Positions 8,101 through 16,371 of a DNA stretch of 64,000 bases are shown here, piece after piece (the stretch's first letter is position 1; each line of letters begins with the position of its first letter). This stretch comes from JAGQPD01 sp020426865. Its GTDB lineage: Bacteria > Planctomycetota > Planctomycetia > Pirellulales > Pirellulaceae. Made by a program: the position numbers and the translations under genes. The stretch lies in contig JAWKTN010000002.1 in assembly GCA_041399065.1 (NCBI GenBank), positions 372,001-436,000 of the forward strand. Reading direction: 5' to 3'. The notes beneath the pieces were generated by a model that saw nothing but the letters and a program-made list of their open reading frames with translations, ran no database searches and was not told the origin of the DNA.

Positions 8101-8935
8101 ATGACCATCCTCGATTTGGGAAGCACTAATCAGTTTTCGGAGACTGGCACCCCATTGCGCTCCGCTCTCGGACTTGCAGAACTAGAAACTCCTTTCCCGT
8201 GGCAGGAAGAACTGTTGAAGCGGTTCGTCAATGACGTCCCAGTAGGAGCTGTCGACATTCCGACCGGGCTTGGAAAGACGTCAGTCATGGCGATCTGGCT
8301 CGTTGCTCTAGTCGTCGGTGCGAAGCTGCCCAGACGGTTAGTATATGTCGTTGATCGCCGCGCAGTTGTTGATCAAGCCACCGAGGTGGCCGAACGGCTG
8401 CGTGAGTGGGTGACTAAAGAGCGATTTGCCTCGGACGCACTCGGTCTTGGCGATCGCCCTCTGCCGATCTCGACGCTGCGAGGCCAGCACATTGACAACC
8501 GTGCATGGCTCGAAGATCCTTCGTTGCCCGCGATCATTGTCGGCACTGTGGACATGGTGGGCTCTAAGCCCTGCCTCTCTGCTCACGCTACGTGAACGCG
8601 AGGAACTAGTAGAAACTCTGCACGCCGCAACAACCATCGAGCCGCTTCGGCCCGAACTGACTCGCCCGCTGGTCGATGCGTGGTCGATGACTTCGCTTGA
8701 CGAGCACCCTGGACGGCCCGAGGTCGATCCATGGTTGCGCGGCTTTCGTCCCAACGATCCGCCTCAGACAACGGTGATCTGGCGGCGGCATCTGCCGGTG
8801 CGCTCTGATGGAACCTTCGACGCCAAAGCCGCGAAACGATTCTTCGAAGCAGCACCGCCGCATACGAGTGAGCAGCTTGAGACTGAGACATATCTGGTTC
8901 GTGAGTGGCTGACGCATCCTTGCGAGCCTCTTTGA
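8101..8935 (+). pseudogene. cas3: CRISPR Cas3 helicase of type I-G flavour, internally deleted and frameshifted
   Basis: From the ATG at 8101 the first 155 or so residues match the start of the helicase of type I-G (I-U) Cas3: PFPWQEELL, the Walker A DIPTGLGKTSVMAIWL, PRRLVYVVDRRAVVDQAT, PISTLRGQ and IIVGTVDMVGS. The frame then stops at 8593-8595. In another frame, from about 8563, the C-terminal portion of the same family appears: LSPASLLTLREREELVETL, TRPLVDAWSMTSLDEHPGRP, PWLRGF and QTTVIWRRHLP, ending at 8935. The DEAH box and most of the second RecA domain are gone. This is a large deletion joined near 8563, so the protein cannot be an active helicase-nuclease. No other cas gene is seen in the window. 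Confidence 0.8.
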
Positions 8936-9290
8936 TTTCGTGCAGGCGGCCGTAAAGCGGACTGGTGGTCTCATCGTGTCGACGTTCAGCTTCTTCGAGA
9001 TCGCGATCGGCGGCCGCGATTTGCTGCTGGACCTGCTCAAACTCCTGTTCAAGCTTTGGTAGCGACGCGACGATGGCCTTGAGTGCCATGCGGTGCTGGT
9101 AGGTTTCGACGTCGAACTGCAAATCGGTAATCGATTTCTTGGTCTCGAACAGCAGGCGTTCGACTTCGGCCGGACTTGGCTCTTCGCCGGTGGCGATGCC
9201 CGCGACCAGTTCGCGGTAGCTGTTTTGCTTTTGAAGCGATCGCTGTAGTTGCAGGCCGATCATCTTTTCGAAAAACGTTGTAACACTCAT
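8583..9290 (-). pseudogene. Coiled-coil protein gene, 3' end replaced by antisense cas3
   Basis: The ATG at 9290 begins MSVTTFFEKMIGLQLQRSL. About 125 residues of strongly predicted coiled coil follow, including LPKLEQEFEQVQQQIAAADR and LEEAERRHDET. After LHEIKEARKDAS (near 8912) the frame continues only because it reads the opposite strand of the cas3 remnant, so the natural C-terminus is lost. The start overlaps the stop of the upstream fragment (ATGA), showing that the two were a coupled pair. No family is recognised; such short coiled-coil genes are common in phages and integrative elements. Confidence 0.5.
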
Positions 9291-9481
9291 GTATAACTCT
9301 CCTGGGGTTGGGGAAAACGGACTTGGTAACGATGCATGTCGGCAGCCCATAGCTGCGTGAATTCAGTTGATGGTTCGGTAGCCAGGAGCGCGCGGAACCC
9401 CGAATCGAGGCAGCGATGGGGTTCGTCGCCAAGTGCGTTCTCGTAGGCTGCTGTGCCAATGCCAAACCCCACTGCCGACGA
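9287..9481 (-). pseudogene. C-terminal fragment of a hypothetical gene cut at a CRISPR repeat
   Basis: The reading frame enters from CRISPR repeat 3 (the repeat itself would be read as MRPRSIERGK) and encodes about 64 residues with GFGIGTAAYENALGDEPHR and FRALLATEPSTEF, ending at a TGA that overlaps the coiled-coil start. The composition looks like real coding sequence, but the natural start is missing. The cut coincides exactly with the repeat edge at 9482. Confidence 0.4.
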
Positions 9482-9578
9482 CTTTCCGCGTTCAATTGAA
9501 CGCGGCCTCATTGAAGCCTCCTGTCAACGCGAATCGCTCCGTCAGCCGATGTTCCTTTCCGCGATCAATTGAACGTGG
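9482..9578 (+). CRISPR. CRISPR array remnant, right part: one repeat, one spacer, degenerate last repeat
   Basis: Repeat 3 (9482-9517) is identical to the repeats at 5869 and 5942. A 37-nt spacer follows (9518-9554), then a partial repeat (9555-9578) that matches the first 24 positions with two changes and then diverges. A terminal repeat decayed at its 3' end is the normal trailer signature, which confirms left-to-right orientation. Spacer length equals that of the left part, so both parts probably belong to one array. Confidence 0.82.
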
Positions 9579-9645
9579 AAGGAAAGTGAGGCATCCGTCG
9601 GCGTAGAAACAGTCCGAACAGCGAGTTACGTAAAAAAGACCGTCA

Positions 9646-11274
9646 TCAGCGTGCCCCGCGACTTTGCAGGAGCTCGACCATCTCCGTATTCCCACGGCGG
9701 AATGACCAGGCCAGCGGCGTGGCCCAGGGTGGGTCGTCCGGCAGATTGGTTCGCGCGCCACGGTTCAAGAGCAATTCGGCCATCTCAAGTTGACCGAACT
9801 TCGCAGCCCACCCCAGCGGCGTTGAACAAATATCTTCGTCGCGCGCATCTATGTCGGCGCCCTCGTCCAAGTAACTCCTCGCTCGCTCCGCGTTGCCATT
9901 CCGAGCGAATTGGTGCAGCGCTGTGATCATTAACCAGTCCCGCTGACTCGCATTCATGCCGTGCTCAAATAACAAATCGTTCAGCGCCTGCGTCTTTGCG
10001 CCGACAGACCAGGCGGGAAACGTCATCCGACTTGGCAGATCCGGTTGGTAACGCAACATCAACCTCACAAAAGCTTCATGCCCTTCGCCGGCGGCGCTGG
10101 CCAACGCTTCCGGATCGTTTGCCAGCGAGGGGTCGGCGGCAAACACAGCGGCTGCAGTCCGGACGTCTCCGTCATAAGCCAGCAGATGCAACGCCCGACT
10201 GGCGCCATAGGAGCACAACAATTGGATCATCGACTGGTCATTGTTGGAAATAGCGCGCGAAAGTGCGTCGGCCGAACTTTCAACTTCAGGATTCGGATAG
10301 GCGCCATGCTCCAGCAGAATTCTGGCAATCTCGTGATAACCGTTGGCGGCCGCCGCGTAGAGCGCGTGACCATGAGGCGCGATTCCTTCCTCCGCCAAAT
10401 TGGGATCTGCACCGTGATCCAGCAGGAGCTTCACGATCTCAAGATGCCCCTTGGCAGCGGCATTCTTCAGCGGAGCCCCGGAGCATTGGTAGTACGTAAT
10501 GCAATCGGAAAGCTGATTGGCAAGTGAGGCGTCTTCCGCCAGCAGCTCCCGGACTCTTACAACGTCTCCCAGATGGCAGGCGGTGCACAGATCACAGTTG
10601 GCGCCCGCCGCTCGCAGGTGCGCGATTACCGCTAGCGGCGTGACAGGCCAATCCGATGGCACGTCGCGCCAGCCTCGGAAATGATAGTCGCCGTAGTTTA
10701 GGTGTATCGGACGGGCGCCGTCGTAGCGGACGGCTTCGATGTCCGCGCCGCGGGCCAGCAATTCGTCGATGATGTCGAGTTGCCGAGTCATCACCGCCCA
10801 GTGAATCGGCTGATTGGATCGCTGGTCCCCAACATGAAGCAACTCGGGCGAGTCGTCGAGCAACCGGCATACTTCCGTAAGATCGTGGGCGCGGATCGTG
10901 GCCGCGACCAACTCTCCTCGCCCAGATACGTTGAGCTTGTTAGCATAGTGCCCCAAAAGTAACTGCCGCATGTCGGCATAACCCCGATCATGGCAGATGT
11001 CGAGTAAGCTGTCATTGACAGTAAGGCTCAACGGATCAGCACCACGGTTGAGCAAGTACTGCACAACGGCAAGCTGATTCTCGCGAACCGCAAAATAGAG
11101 CGGAGTACGGTACGCATACTGACTGCGGACAAGCGCTGGATCCGATTGGAGCAGACGCTGGACACCGTTGATGTCTCCAGACGCACACGCGCAGAACAAT
11201 TCCCAGACATCGACGCTGCGACCAGGCGACCATACGAGAGACGCGTTCGATTTAAGTTCGTCCGGTTGGTACAT
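9646..11274 (-). CDS. Ankyrin-repeat protein, about 540 aa
   Basis: The protein is built of at least eight ankyrin units, for example TPLYFAVRENQLAVVQYLL, GHLEIVKLLLDHGADPN, GYHEIARILLEHGAYPN and GQLEMAELLLNRGARTN. No signal peptide or enzymatic domain is visible, so it is probably a cytoplasmic protein-binding scaffold. The ATG at 11274 (MYQPDELKSNASLVW) is preferred; a GTG at 11310 would add 12 residues. The start overlaps the end of the XRE gene by 23 bases, so it is probably co-transcribed with the regulator and the DUF2975 protein. What it binds is unknown. Confidence 0.85.
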   Translation of the reverse strand: MYQPDELKSNASLVWSPGRSVDVWELFCACASGDINGVQRLLQSDPALVRSQYAYRTPLYFAVRENQLAVVQYLLNRGADPLSLTVNDSLLDICHDRGYADMRQLLLGHYANKLNVSGRGELVAATIRAHDLTEVCRLLDDSPELLHVGDQRSNQPIHWAVMTRQLDIIDELLARGADIEAVRYDGARPIHLNYGDYHFRGWRDVPSDWPVTPLAVIAHLRAAGANCDLCTACHLGDVVRVRELLAEDASLANQLSDCITYYQCSGAPLKNAAAKGHLEIVKLLLDHGADPNLAEEGIAPHGHALYAAAANGYHEIARILLEHGAYPNPEVESSADALSRAISNNDQSMIQLLCSYGASRALHLLAYDGDVRTAAAVFAADPSLANDPEALASAAGEGHEAFVRLMLRYQPDLPSRMTFPAWSVGAKTQALNDLLFEHGMNASQRDWLMITALHQFARNGNAERARSYLDEGADIDARDEDICSTPLGWAAKFGQLEMAELLLNRGARTNLPDDPPWATPLAWSFRRGNTEMVELLQSRGAR

Positions 11275-11446
11275 CTCTATATTCCAAATTGTCTCCAGGC
11301 TGCCATTCACGTGCCCTACAAATCGCTTCCAGCACGGAGAGCCACATCCTTTTCGCCTTGCCGCTTCTTAAAATGGAGATGTTGGCCATCGTGATGCCGA
11401 CCGTGTCGAACAACTCCGTGACGCTCATCGTTCGCTTCGTGAGCAT
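11252..11446 (-). CDS. XRE/Cro-type regulator paired with DUF2975
   Basis: The visible protein reads MLTKRTMSVTELFDTVGITM then ANISILRSGKAKRM and LEAICRAREWQPGDNLEY, the compact Cro/CI HTH that accompanies DUF2975 membrane proteins. The family normally has about 8 more N-terminal residues (IxNLDVML). The same frame upstream encodes FINFDV, but with no ATG/GTG/TTG; an ATT near 11467 could be a rare start. The ATG at 11446 has no clear ribosome site. It probably autoregulates the operon. Confidence 0.75.
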   Translation of the reverse strand: MLTKRTMSVTELFDTVGITMANISILRSGKAKRMWLSVLEAICRAREWQPGDNLEYRDVPTGRT

Positions 11447-11483
11447 GACGTCGAAGTTTATGAAAATGAAAAGGCCCGTCTCG

Positions 11484-11969
11484 TTACACGGTTACGTCGT
11501 TCTCGGATTTTGCTTCCACGGCATGCTGCACAATCCGTTCACACATTGCCGCAACCGTGGCGACAACGATAGAAGGGACAGAAACGAGGAGGCCCATGAA
11601 AATAGGGACTCCAGGATTCTCTTCGTCCAGATTGCCAGACAACACAATGGACAATCCCACTAAAACAGCAAAACCCATGATGGCCAGCGCGCAGTACCTG
11701 ATGATCCGCAACGCCTTCACGACTTCCTGTGAGAAAACCTGATCTTTCCCGACGTACCCCAACACGCCGATCGCCTGATATAGTGCTACGAAAAACGGGA
11801 CGGAGCCCGCGTACACAACCGCCAGCAACGGATCCTGGAAATAGATTTCAAAGTTCGTGCGGTTTTTGTTCACACCCTCGACCTGAGGTTCCCACAGCAG
11901 GAATGCCAGTACGGCAAGGCCGAAGAGCACAATGACGATTTGAAGAAAAATACTTGCGCTTCGATTCAT
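11484..11969 (-). CDS. DUF2975 membrane protein
   Basis: 161 residues with four hydrophobic segments: about 8-27 (FLQIVIVLFGLAVLAFLLW), 47-70, 90-110 (CALAIMGFAVLVGLSIVL) and 125-145. This is the topology of DUF2975. The stop is 38 bases before the ATG of the HTH gene. In this family the membrane protein and a small XRE regulator form a two-gene unit; here an ankyrin gene is attached. Role unknown. Confidence 0.8.
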   Translation of the reverse strand: MNRSASIFLQIVIVLFGLAVLAFLLWEPQVEGVNKNRTNFEIYFQDPLLAVVYAGSVPFFVALYQAIGVLGYVGKDQVFSQEVVKALRIIRYCALAIMGFAVLVGLSIVLSGNLDEENPGVPIFMGLLVSVPSIVVATVAAMCERIVQHAVEAKSENDVTV

Positions 11970-12199
11970 GGGTGTTCACTCTTCTCGGTTTTTCCGCAAC
12001 GATGATAACATCGATATGACCCTTCTGAAAATTATCCGCGAAGGGCCACGCTTCAGGGTCATCTGGTTTTTTTTCGGCGCGAATTCAAATCTGTGCCTTC
12101 CGAAAACTCACCATTTTGGCGTCAGACTGATGTTCAATAAAAAAAGCCCATCCGTCATGTCGTTGAATGCACACAAACGCGACAACGGAGGAGCCAAGG

Positions 12200-12466
12200 A
12201 TGATCCAGTATCGCACACCGAGCGATTGGGATCAATGCGTAGATCAACTCGCCGAAGCGCTGCATGCACGGAATCGCTGGCGGTTGTCATTGTTGACCAT
12301 GGGATTCGTGTCTGCGACAGGCAGGCGGACTGTTGGTCGCTCGTTGCGCGTCGTGGGTATCAGCGGTGACTTTACCGACGAGACGCTCACGTGTAGAGCG
12401 CAAATGGATGCCGCGGTATACTCCATCATGGCTCAACGAGCGCGGGAATACAGTCGTGGCTTGTAG
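12200..12466 (+). pseudogene. Transposase N-terminal fragment
   Basis: The ATG at 12200 follows CGGAGGAG. The first 58 or so residues (MIQYRTPSDWDQCVDQLAEA, RWRLSLLTMGFVSATGRRTV, VVGISGDFTDE) look like the start of a DDE transposase in which DFTDYYY would normally follow. After GDFTDE the translation becomes unrelated, so the gene is broken near 12375. The exact IS family is uncertain. Confidence 0.5.
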
Positions 12467-12499
12467 ACATTCATCGAAGCTACTGGAGAAACAGTTGTC

Positions 12500-12712
12500 A
12501 TGGCGCGGTGCCTGGTTGACTAGGAGCTTGGGGCGGGCTTGGGCCATGTAACGCTGTTGCGGCCGGTCGTGGAGGCACTTCTTGACCAGGGGCATCAAGT
12601 CTTTACCGCAATTCAGGATATTGCGAAGGCCGTCAAGACGTTTCGGGGGTTGCCGGTCGCCTACCTCCAGGCATCGTCCCGAAACGGATTTTACTTGGGA
12701 AAAATACAGTGA
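12500..12712 (+). pseudogene. Glycosyltransferase N-terminal fragment with an early TAG
   Basis: From the ATG at 12500 the frame reads MARCLVD, a TAG at 12521-12523, then ELGAGLGHVTLLRPVVEALL, DQGHQVFTAIQDIAKAVKTF and GLPVAYLQASS before a stop at 12710. ELG.GLGH is the nucleotide-sugar fold start of MurG/UGT-like glycosyltransferases. TAG sits where TGG (Trp) is expected in the motif WELG. Only about 70 of some 400 residues remain, and the ISNCY remnant begins 104 bases later. Dead gene. Confidence 0.6.
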
Positions 12713-12815
12713 GGGCGCAAAAAAAGCTCCGCGAAGATTGGTGTTTGACACGCATTGATTGTTGAATAAGTCAAACAAAACGCAATCGACACTCAAAATT
12801 TTCGAGGAGCGAAGG

Positions 12816-13741
12816 ATGCGAAAAGGATACTCGAATCAGTTGCGGTTGGACAGCGTGCCGATTGACCAAGTGGCGCTGAATCTGGAGTCGCGGGATCGGA
12901 TCGTTCCCGTGCTGCGAGCGCTGCAGCACGTGTACTGCAACCGGGAGCTCACCGATCGAATTCTCAGTCTGGTCGCCGGCGACACACGGGACGCAAGGGG
13001 ATGGATTACTGGCATTTGGTCGTGCTGGCGGCTGTTCGCCTGGGCTGCGATCTGACGTACGATCAGTTGCAGGACCTGGCTGAGAACCATCGCAAGTTGC
13101 GAGCCATCATGGGGCTGGGCGACTGCGATGAAACGGAATTCAAGTGCCGAACCATTGGCAACAACATCTGTTTGCTCAGGCCCGAAACGATCGCTCAGAT
13201 CAGTCAGTTGATCGTCGGCCAAGGGCACCAGTTTCAACCGGATGCCATTGAAAAAGTTCGCGCCGATTCGTTCGTGATGGAAACCGACATCCATTACCCG
13301 ACCGAAAGCAGTCTGTTGCTCGACGGCATTCGCAAAATCATTTTGATGTACGTCGCACTGTCGGATGAACACGGCATCAGCGGTTGCAGACAGCGTCGCC
13401 ACCTTCTGAAGAAAGCGAAGCAGTTGAACCGAAAGATCAATCGCATCGCTGCAAAAAAAGGTCCCAACTATCAATCCCGAATGAAGCCGCTATACCGGGA
13501 ATTGCTGGAGAAAACGCAGCTCATCACGGAGCGAGCCCGCCAGTTGTGCATCATCGTCGGACTGCCCGCACCGTCGTTGCTCGACATGTCCGGAGCGAAC
13601 ACTCTGCAGGCGTTCATCGTCCGCACCCAGCGCGTTGCCGACACCGCGCAGCGACGCGTCATCAACGGAGAAAGTGTTCCCAACGAGGACAAGCTCTTCA
13701 GCATCTTTGAACCGCATGCTGATCGCTCGCGAAGATCATGA
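12816..13741 (+). pseudogene. ISNCY-family transposase, frameshifted and truncated
   Basis: Translation begins MRKGYSNQLRLDSVPIDQVA and is in one frame to about 12990 (LVAGDTRDARG). The remainder is in another frame from 13001 (MDYWHLVVLAAVRLGCDLTY, CLLRPETIAQISQLIV, RADSFVMETDIHYPTESSLL, FSIFEP). It ends in an abrupt stop near 13739, where the transposase should continue for another 200 or so residues. The GAAGGA ribosome site is intact. The pattern matches planctomycete ISNCY transposases from memory. Inactive because of at least one frameshift and loss of the C-terminus. Confidence 0.75.
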
Positions 13742-14200
13742 TGCCGCTGCGGGCCACACTCGCCGCAAAGCCGCATAAACGGGGTCTTCAAGCCCATCTC
13801 AGCCGGTTGCCGCCAGCTTGCCCCGGCTGAAAGTACGCGCCAACAACCCGAATTCGACCGGACCGCCCCAATTTCCAGCCCAATCGCTCACATCGGCCAG
13901 TGATCACCCCAATCTTCGGCAACTCAAATCAAGAACCCGACCGCGATTTCCCACCATCAAGCACTTTCGAGACCGGCACTAGACTATTGACGCAACGCAA
14001 AGAAAAAAACGTTGAATCGCGGTTTGACCGCTGCCGAACCGGATCGGGTCACTAACGTCCGCAGCTAAATCGAGTCGGAGTTGCCAGAGATTCGGCAACG
14101 ACTCTTGCCGAATACGGCGAAGCTGTGGGAATGGAAATCGTCGTCGTCCCCATTAAATAAAGAATGCTCCGTCGGATCAGCAGTTCGCCGAAAACCAAGC
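13742..14200. other. No gene seen
   Basis: Between the transposase remnant and the tRNA no plausible frame or conserved motif was found. It could contain the right end of the ISNCY element. Confidence 0.5.
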
Positions 14201-14283
14201 GGAGGGCACGGGACTCGAACCCGCAACCGGCAGAGCCGGCATCTGATTTCGAATCAGACCCCTAACCAATTCGGATACCCTCC
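14201..14283 (-). tRNA. tRNA-Ser (CGA anticodon)
   Basis: On the minus strand the 83-nt gene begins GGAGGGT and ends GCCCTCC, a 7-bp acceptor stem with one G-T pair. The anticodon arm is TCTGA-TTCGAAA-TCAGA, giving anticodon CGA, which reads UCG. A long variable arm (GCCGGCTCTGCCGG) fits a class II serine tRNA, and the T arm contains GGGTTCGAGTCCC. No CCA end is encoded. Confidence 0.93.
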
Positions 14284-14485
14284 CCGCTCTGGCTCTGGCA
14301 GAATCCTCTATTCTTATACCTAGAGCCCAATCTTCGCAAGGTGGTTCACCACCCCTCCCTGTCAACATTGCCAACCTTGTTGTCAACATTACCCCGTATT
14401 TCGGCTTTTTACCGGGAAATTCAAAGTCGCCCCGGCCGCTTGCCCCGCAATGCCCTCTGCCATCCCCGTAAGGACGGTCGACAGG

Positions 14486-14600
14486 ATGTGGAACCACACG
14501 ATAATAAGAACTCGGTCGCTATTGTGGTTGGGAGTTGCGGTGGGAACTGCGTTGGGGCTGAGGTTTCAAAAATCGCCGATGAAATCCGTGTTGGCAAGTG
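14486..14600 (+). pseudogene. N-terminal stump of a planctomycete membrane-anchored protein
   Basis: The ATG at 14486 encodes MWNHTIIRTRSLLWLGVAVG followed by TALGLRFQKSPMKSVLAS. This is a signal or anchor segment resembling the start of a common planctomycete protein of unknown function. The frame then runs into the palindromic repeat that begins near 14591, and the rest of the gene is absent. Recognition is from memory and weak. Confidence 0.3.
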
Positions 14601-14758
14601 ACCCGGGTTGCGCAAATGGCGCCGGTCCCGCTGCAGCCCCCTCACCCCATCCCTCTCCCCCACAAGGAGTTGCGGCGATGCGTGACGCATTTGCGTCGCT
14701 TGTTCTACGCAACTCCTTGCGGGGGAGAGGGGGCCCCGCACACGGCCATTCTTGACAG
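14591..14758. repeat. Dispersed palindromic repeat, copy 1
   Basis: The arms CCCTCTCCCCCACAAGGAGT-TGCG (14651-14674) and CGCAACTCCTTGCGGGGGAG-AGGG (14708-14731) are near-perfect inverted repeats around about 33 bases. Flanks shared with copy 3 start at TTGGCAAGTG (14591), and a flank shared with copy 2 ends near TTGACAGTC (about 14760). It resembles a non-coding REP/MITE-like element. Confidence 0.75.
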
Positions 14759-14836
14759 TCGATCGCTTGGCTGGAGTAAGTGCGATTGAGGTCGGTTGCG
14801 GAAATTGGACGACGATTGGGACAATCGGGGAACATT

Positions 14837-15844
14837 ATGAAGATCACGGTCTATAGCACGAAGCGGTATGATAGCCAGTTCCTGGAACAGGCGAATCGCG
14901 ATGGCAATCATGGCCATGAACTGGTCTTCGTCCCGTTTCGCCTGAGTAACCTCACCTGCGATTTGGCTCGAGGGTCGCAGGCCGTTTGTGTGTTCGTCAA
15001 TGACGCAGCCAATGCCGAGGTCGTCGAACATCTCGCAAGCCTCGACGTGCAAGTTATCGCTCTCCGATCGGCCGGCTACAACCATGTCGATCTGGCTGCT
15101 GCCGGTCAATGCAGCATCAAGGTTGTCCGCGTGCCGGCCTACTCGCCCCACGCGGTCGCCGAGCATGCCGTCGGGTTGATGCTGTGCCTCAACCGTAAAC
15201 TCCACCGCGCCTTCAACCGCGTCCGCGATAACAACTTTCGACTCGATGGCCTGCTCGGCTTCGATCTGCACGGCAAAACCGTCGGCATCATTGGTACCGG
15301 AAAGATCGGCGCCGTCGTCGCCCAGATCCTGCACGGATTTGGCTGTCACATTCTTGCCTACGACAACTACCATCATCCGGATTGCATTGCCCTTGGTGTC
15401 AACTACGTCACACTCACGCAACTGCTGGCCGCCTCACACATTGTAACTCTCCACTGTCCGCTCACGCCCGATACGCACCATTTGATCGACAACGATGCGT
15501 TGCAAACCATGCGACCGGACGCCATGCTAATCAATACCAGCCGCGGTGGACTGGTCGATACATCGGCCGTGATCCGAGCACTCAAGGCCCGTCGACTGGG
15601 AGCACTCGGGATCGACGTCTACGAAGAAGAAGGGGATCTGTTCTTCGAAGATCTCTCCGACGAAGTTGTCCAAGACGACGTCTTTTCGCGGCTGCTGACG
15701 TTTCCGAATGTCCTGATCACCGGTCACCAAGCATTTTTCACTCGCGAAGCACTGCAGGCGATTGCCGAGACAACGCTCCACAACGTCTCAGAGATCGAGC
15801 GGACCGGCTCGAGCGAGAACGAAGTAAAACTTCACCGATTCTAA
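14837..15844 (+). CDS. ldhA: D-lactate dehydrogenase / 2-hydroxyacid dehydrogenase
   Basis: 335 residues from the ATG at 14837 (MKITVYSTKRYD), a start that matches the family. The NAD-binding Rossmann motif GIIGTGKIGAVVAQ is near residue 148. The substrate loop and catalytic Arg are in INTSRGGLVDT near 230, the catalytic Glu in IDVYEEEGDLFFED near 260, and the His in LITGHQAFFT near 297. DVYEEE-LFFED is characteristic of fermentative D-lactate dehydrogenases (pyruvate plus NADH to D-lactate). Cytoplasmic. It stands alone after repeat copy 1; the frame upstream of 14837 overlaps the repeat flank and is not used. Confidence 0.88.
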   Translation: MKITVYSTKRYDSQFLEQANRDGNHGHELVFVPFRLSNLTCDLARGSQAVCVFVNDAANAEVVEHLASLDVQVIALRSAGYNHVDLAAAGQCSIKVVRVPAYSPHAVAEHAVGLMLCLNRKLHRAFNRVRDNNFRLDGLLGFDLHGKTVGIIGTGKIGAVVAQILHGFGCHILAYDNYHHPDCIALGVNYVTLTQLLAASHIVTLHCPLTPDTHHLIDNDALQTMRPDAMLINTSRGGLVDTSAVIRALKARRLGALGIDVYEEEGDLFFEDLSDEVVQDDVFSRLLTFPNVLITGHQAFFTREALQAIAETTLHNVSEIERTGSSENEVKLHRF

Positions 15845-15984
15845 CGCCTGCATGGCGAATTGGTGTTTCTATGCTGGCAACGCTATCGCCGCGTCGATAA
15901 CAGGCTTATGACCTGTTGACGGGCGAGGACGTCCGGAGGAGTTTCCGTGCATGGATGCCGCACATTTGAAACCCGAGCGCATCC

Positions 15985-16347
15985 ATGGCCAGCAAGAAGA
16001 AGGAGACCTTCCGCGTCGTCACGCGCGGTAGCGACGGTCAAATCCGTATCCGCGACTATCCCTGCAAAGACTCGCTGCTGCGACTGCACCCGCAGATCGG
16101 CGTCGACGACTGTAGCACAAACCTGTCTCTGCGAGGACTCCCTATCTTCCGCGGCCTGATTGGTCCCATGTCCGACGGAAAAGACGTCGTGCGTTACGAA
16201 TCGCCTGACGTCTTTGAAGCCCTCACCAAAGAATGGTCCGCCGATCCTCCCCATGGAAGAACTCGCCGACGCCGCAGCCGAGCCGCTGCGGCTGCCAACA
16301 CTGAGTCGTCCGATATGGCACTGAAAAGCGATGACCTCTCGGCGTAA
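15985..16347 (+). CDS. Hypothetical protein, 120 aa
   Basis: Begins MASKKKETFRVVTRGSDGQI and has a central segment SLRGLPIFRGLIGPMSDG followed by an Arg/Ala-rich stretch (RTRRRRSRAAAAANTE). The Arg run may mark a shift out of the natural frame, since an alternative frame from about 16245 reads MEELADAAAEPLRLPTL. No domain recognised. Convergent with the secreted-protein gene at 16372. Confidence 0.45.
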   Translation: MASKKKETFRVVTRGSDGQIRIRDYPCKDSLLRLHPQIGVDDCSTNLSLRGLPIFRGLIGPMSDGKDVVRYESPDVFEALTKEWSADPPHGRTRRRRSRAAAAANTESSDMALKSDDLSA

Positions 16348-16371
16348 TCCCGCTGGGAAATCCGCTATCTA

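Noticed and set aside
14337..14420. Possible riboswitch or small RNA between tRNA-Ser and the repeat
   Set aside because: No conserved fold or terminator could be recognised.
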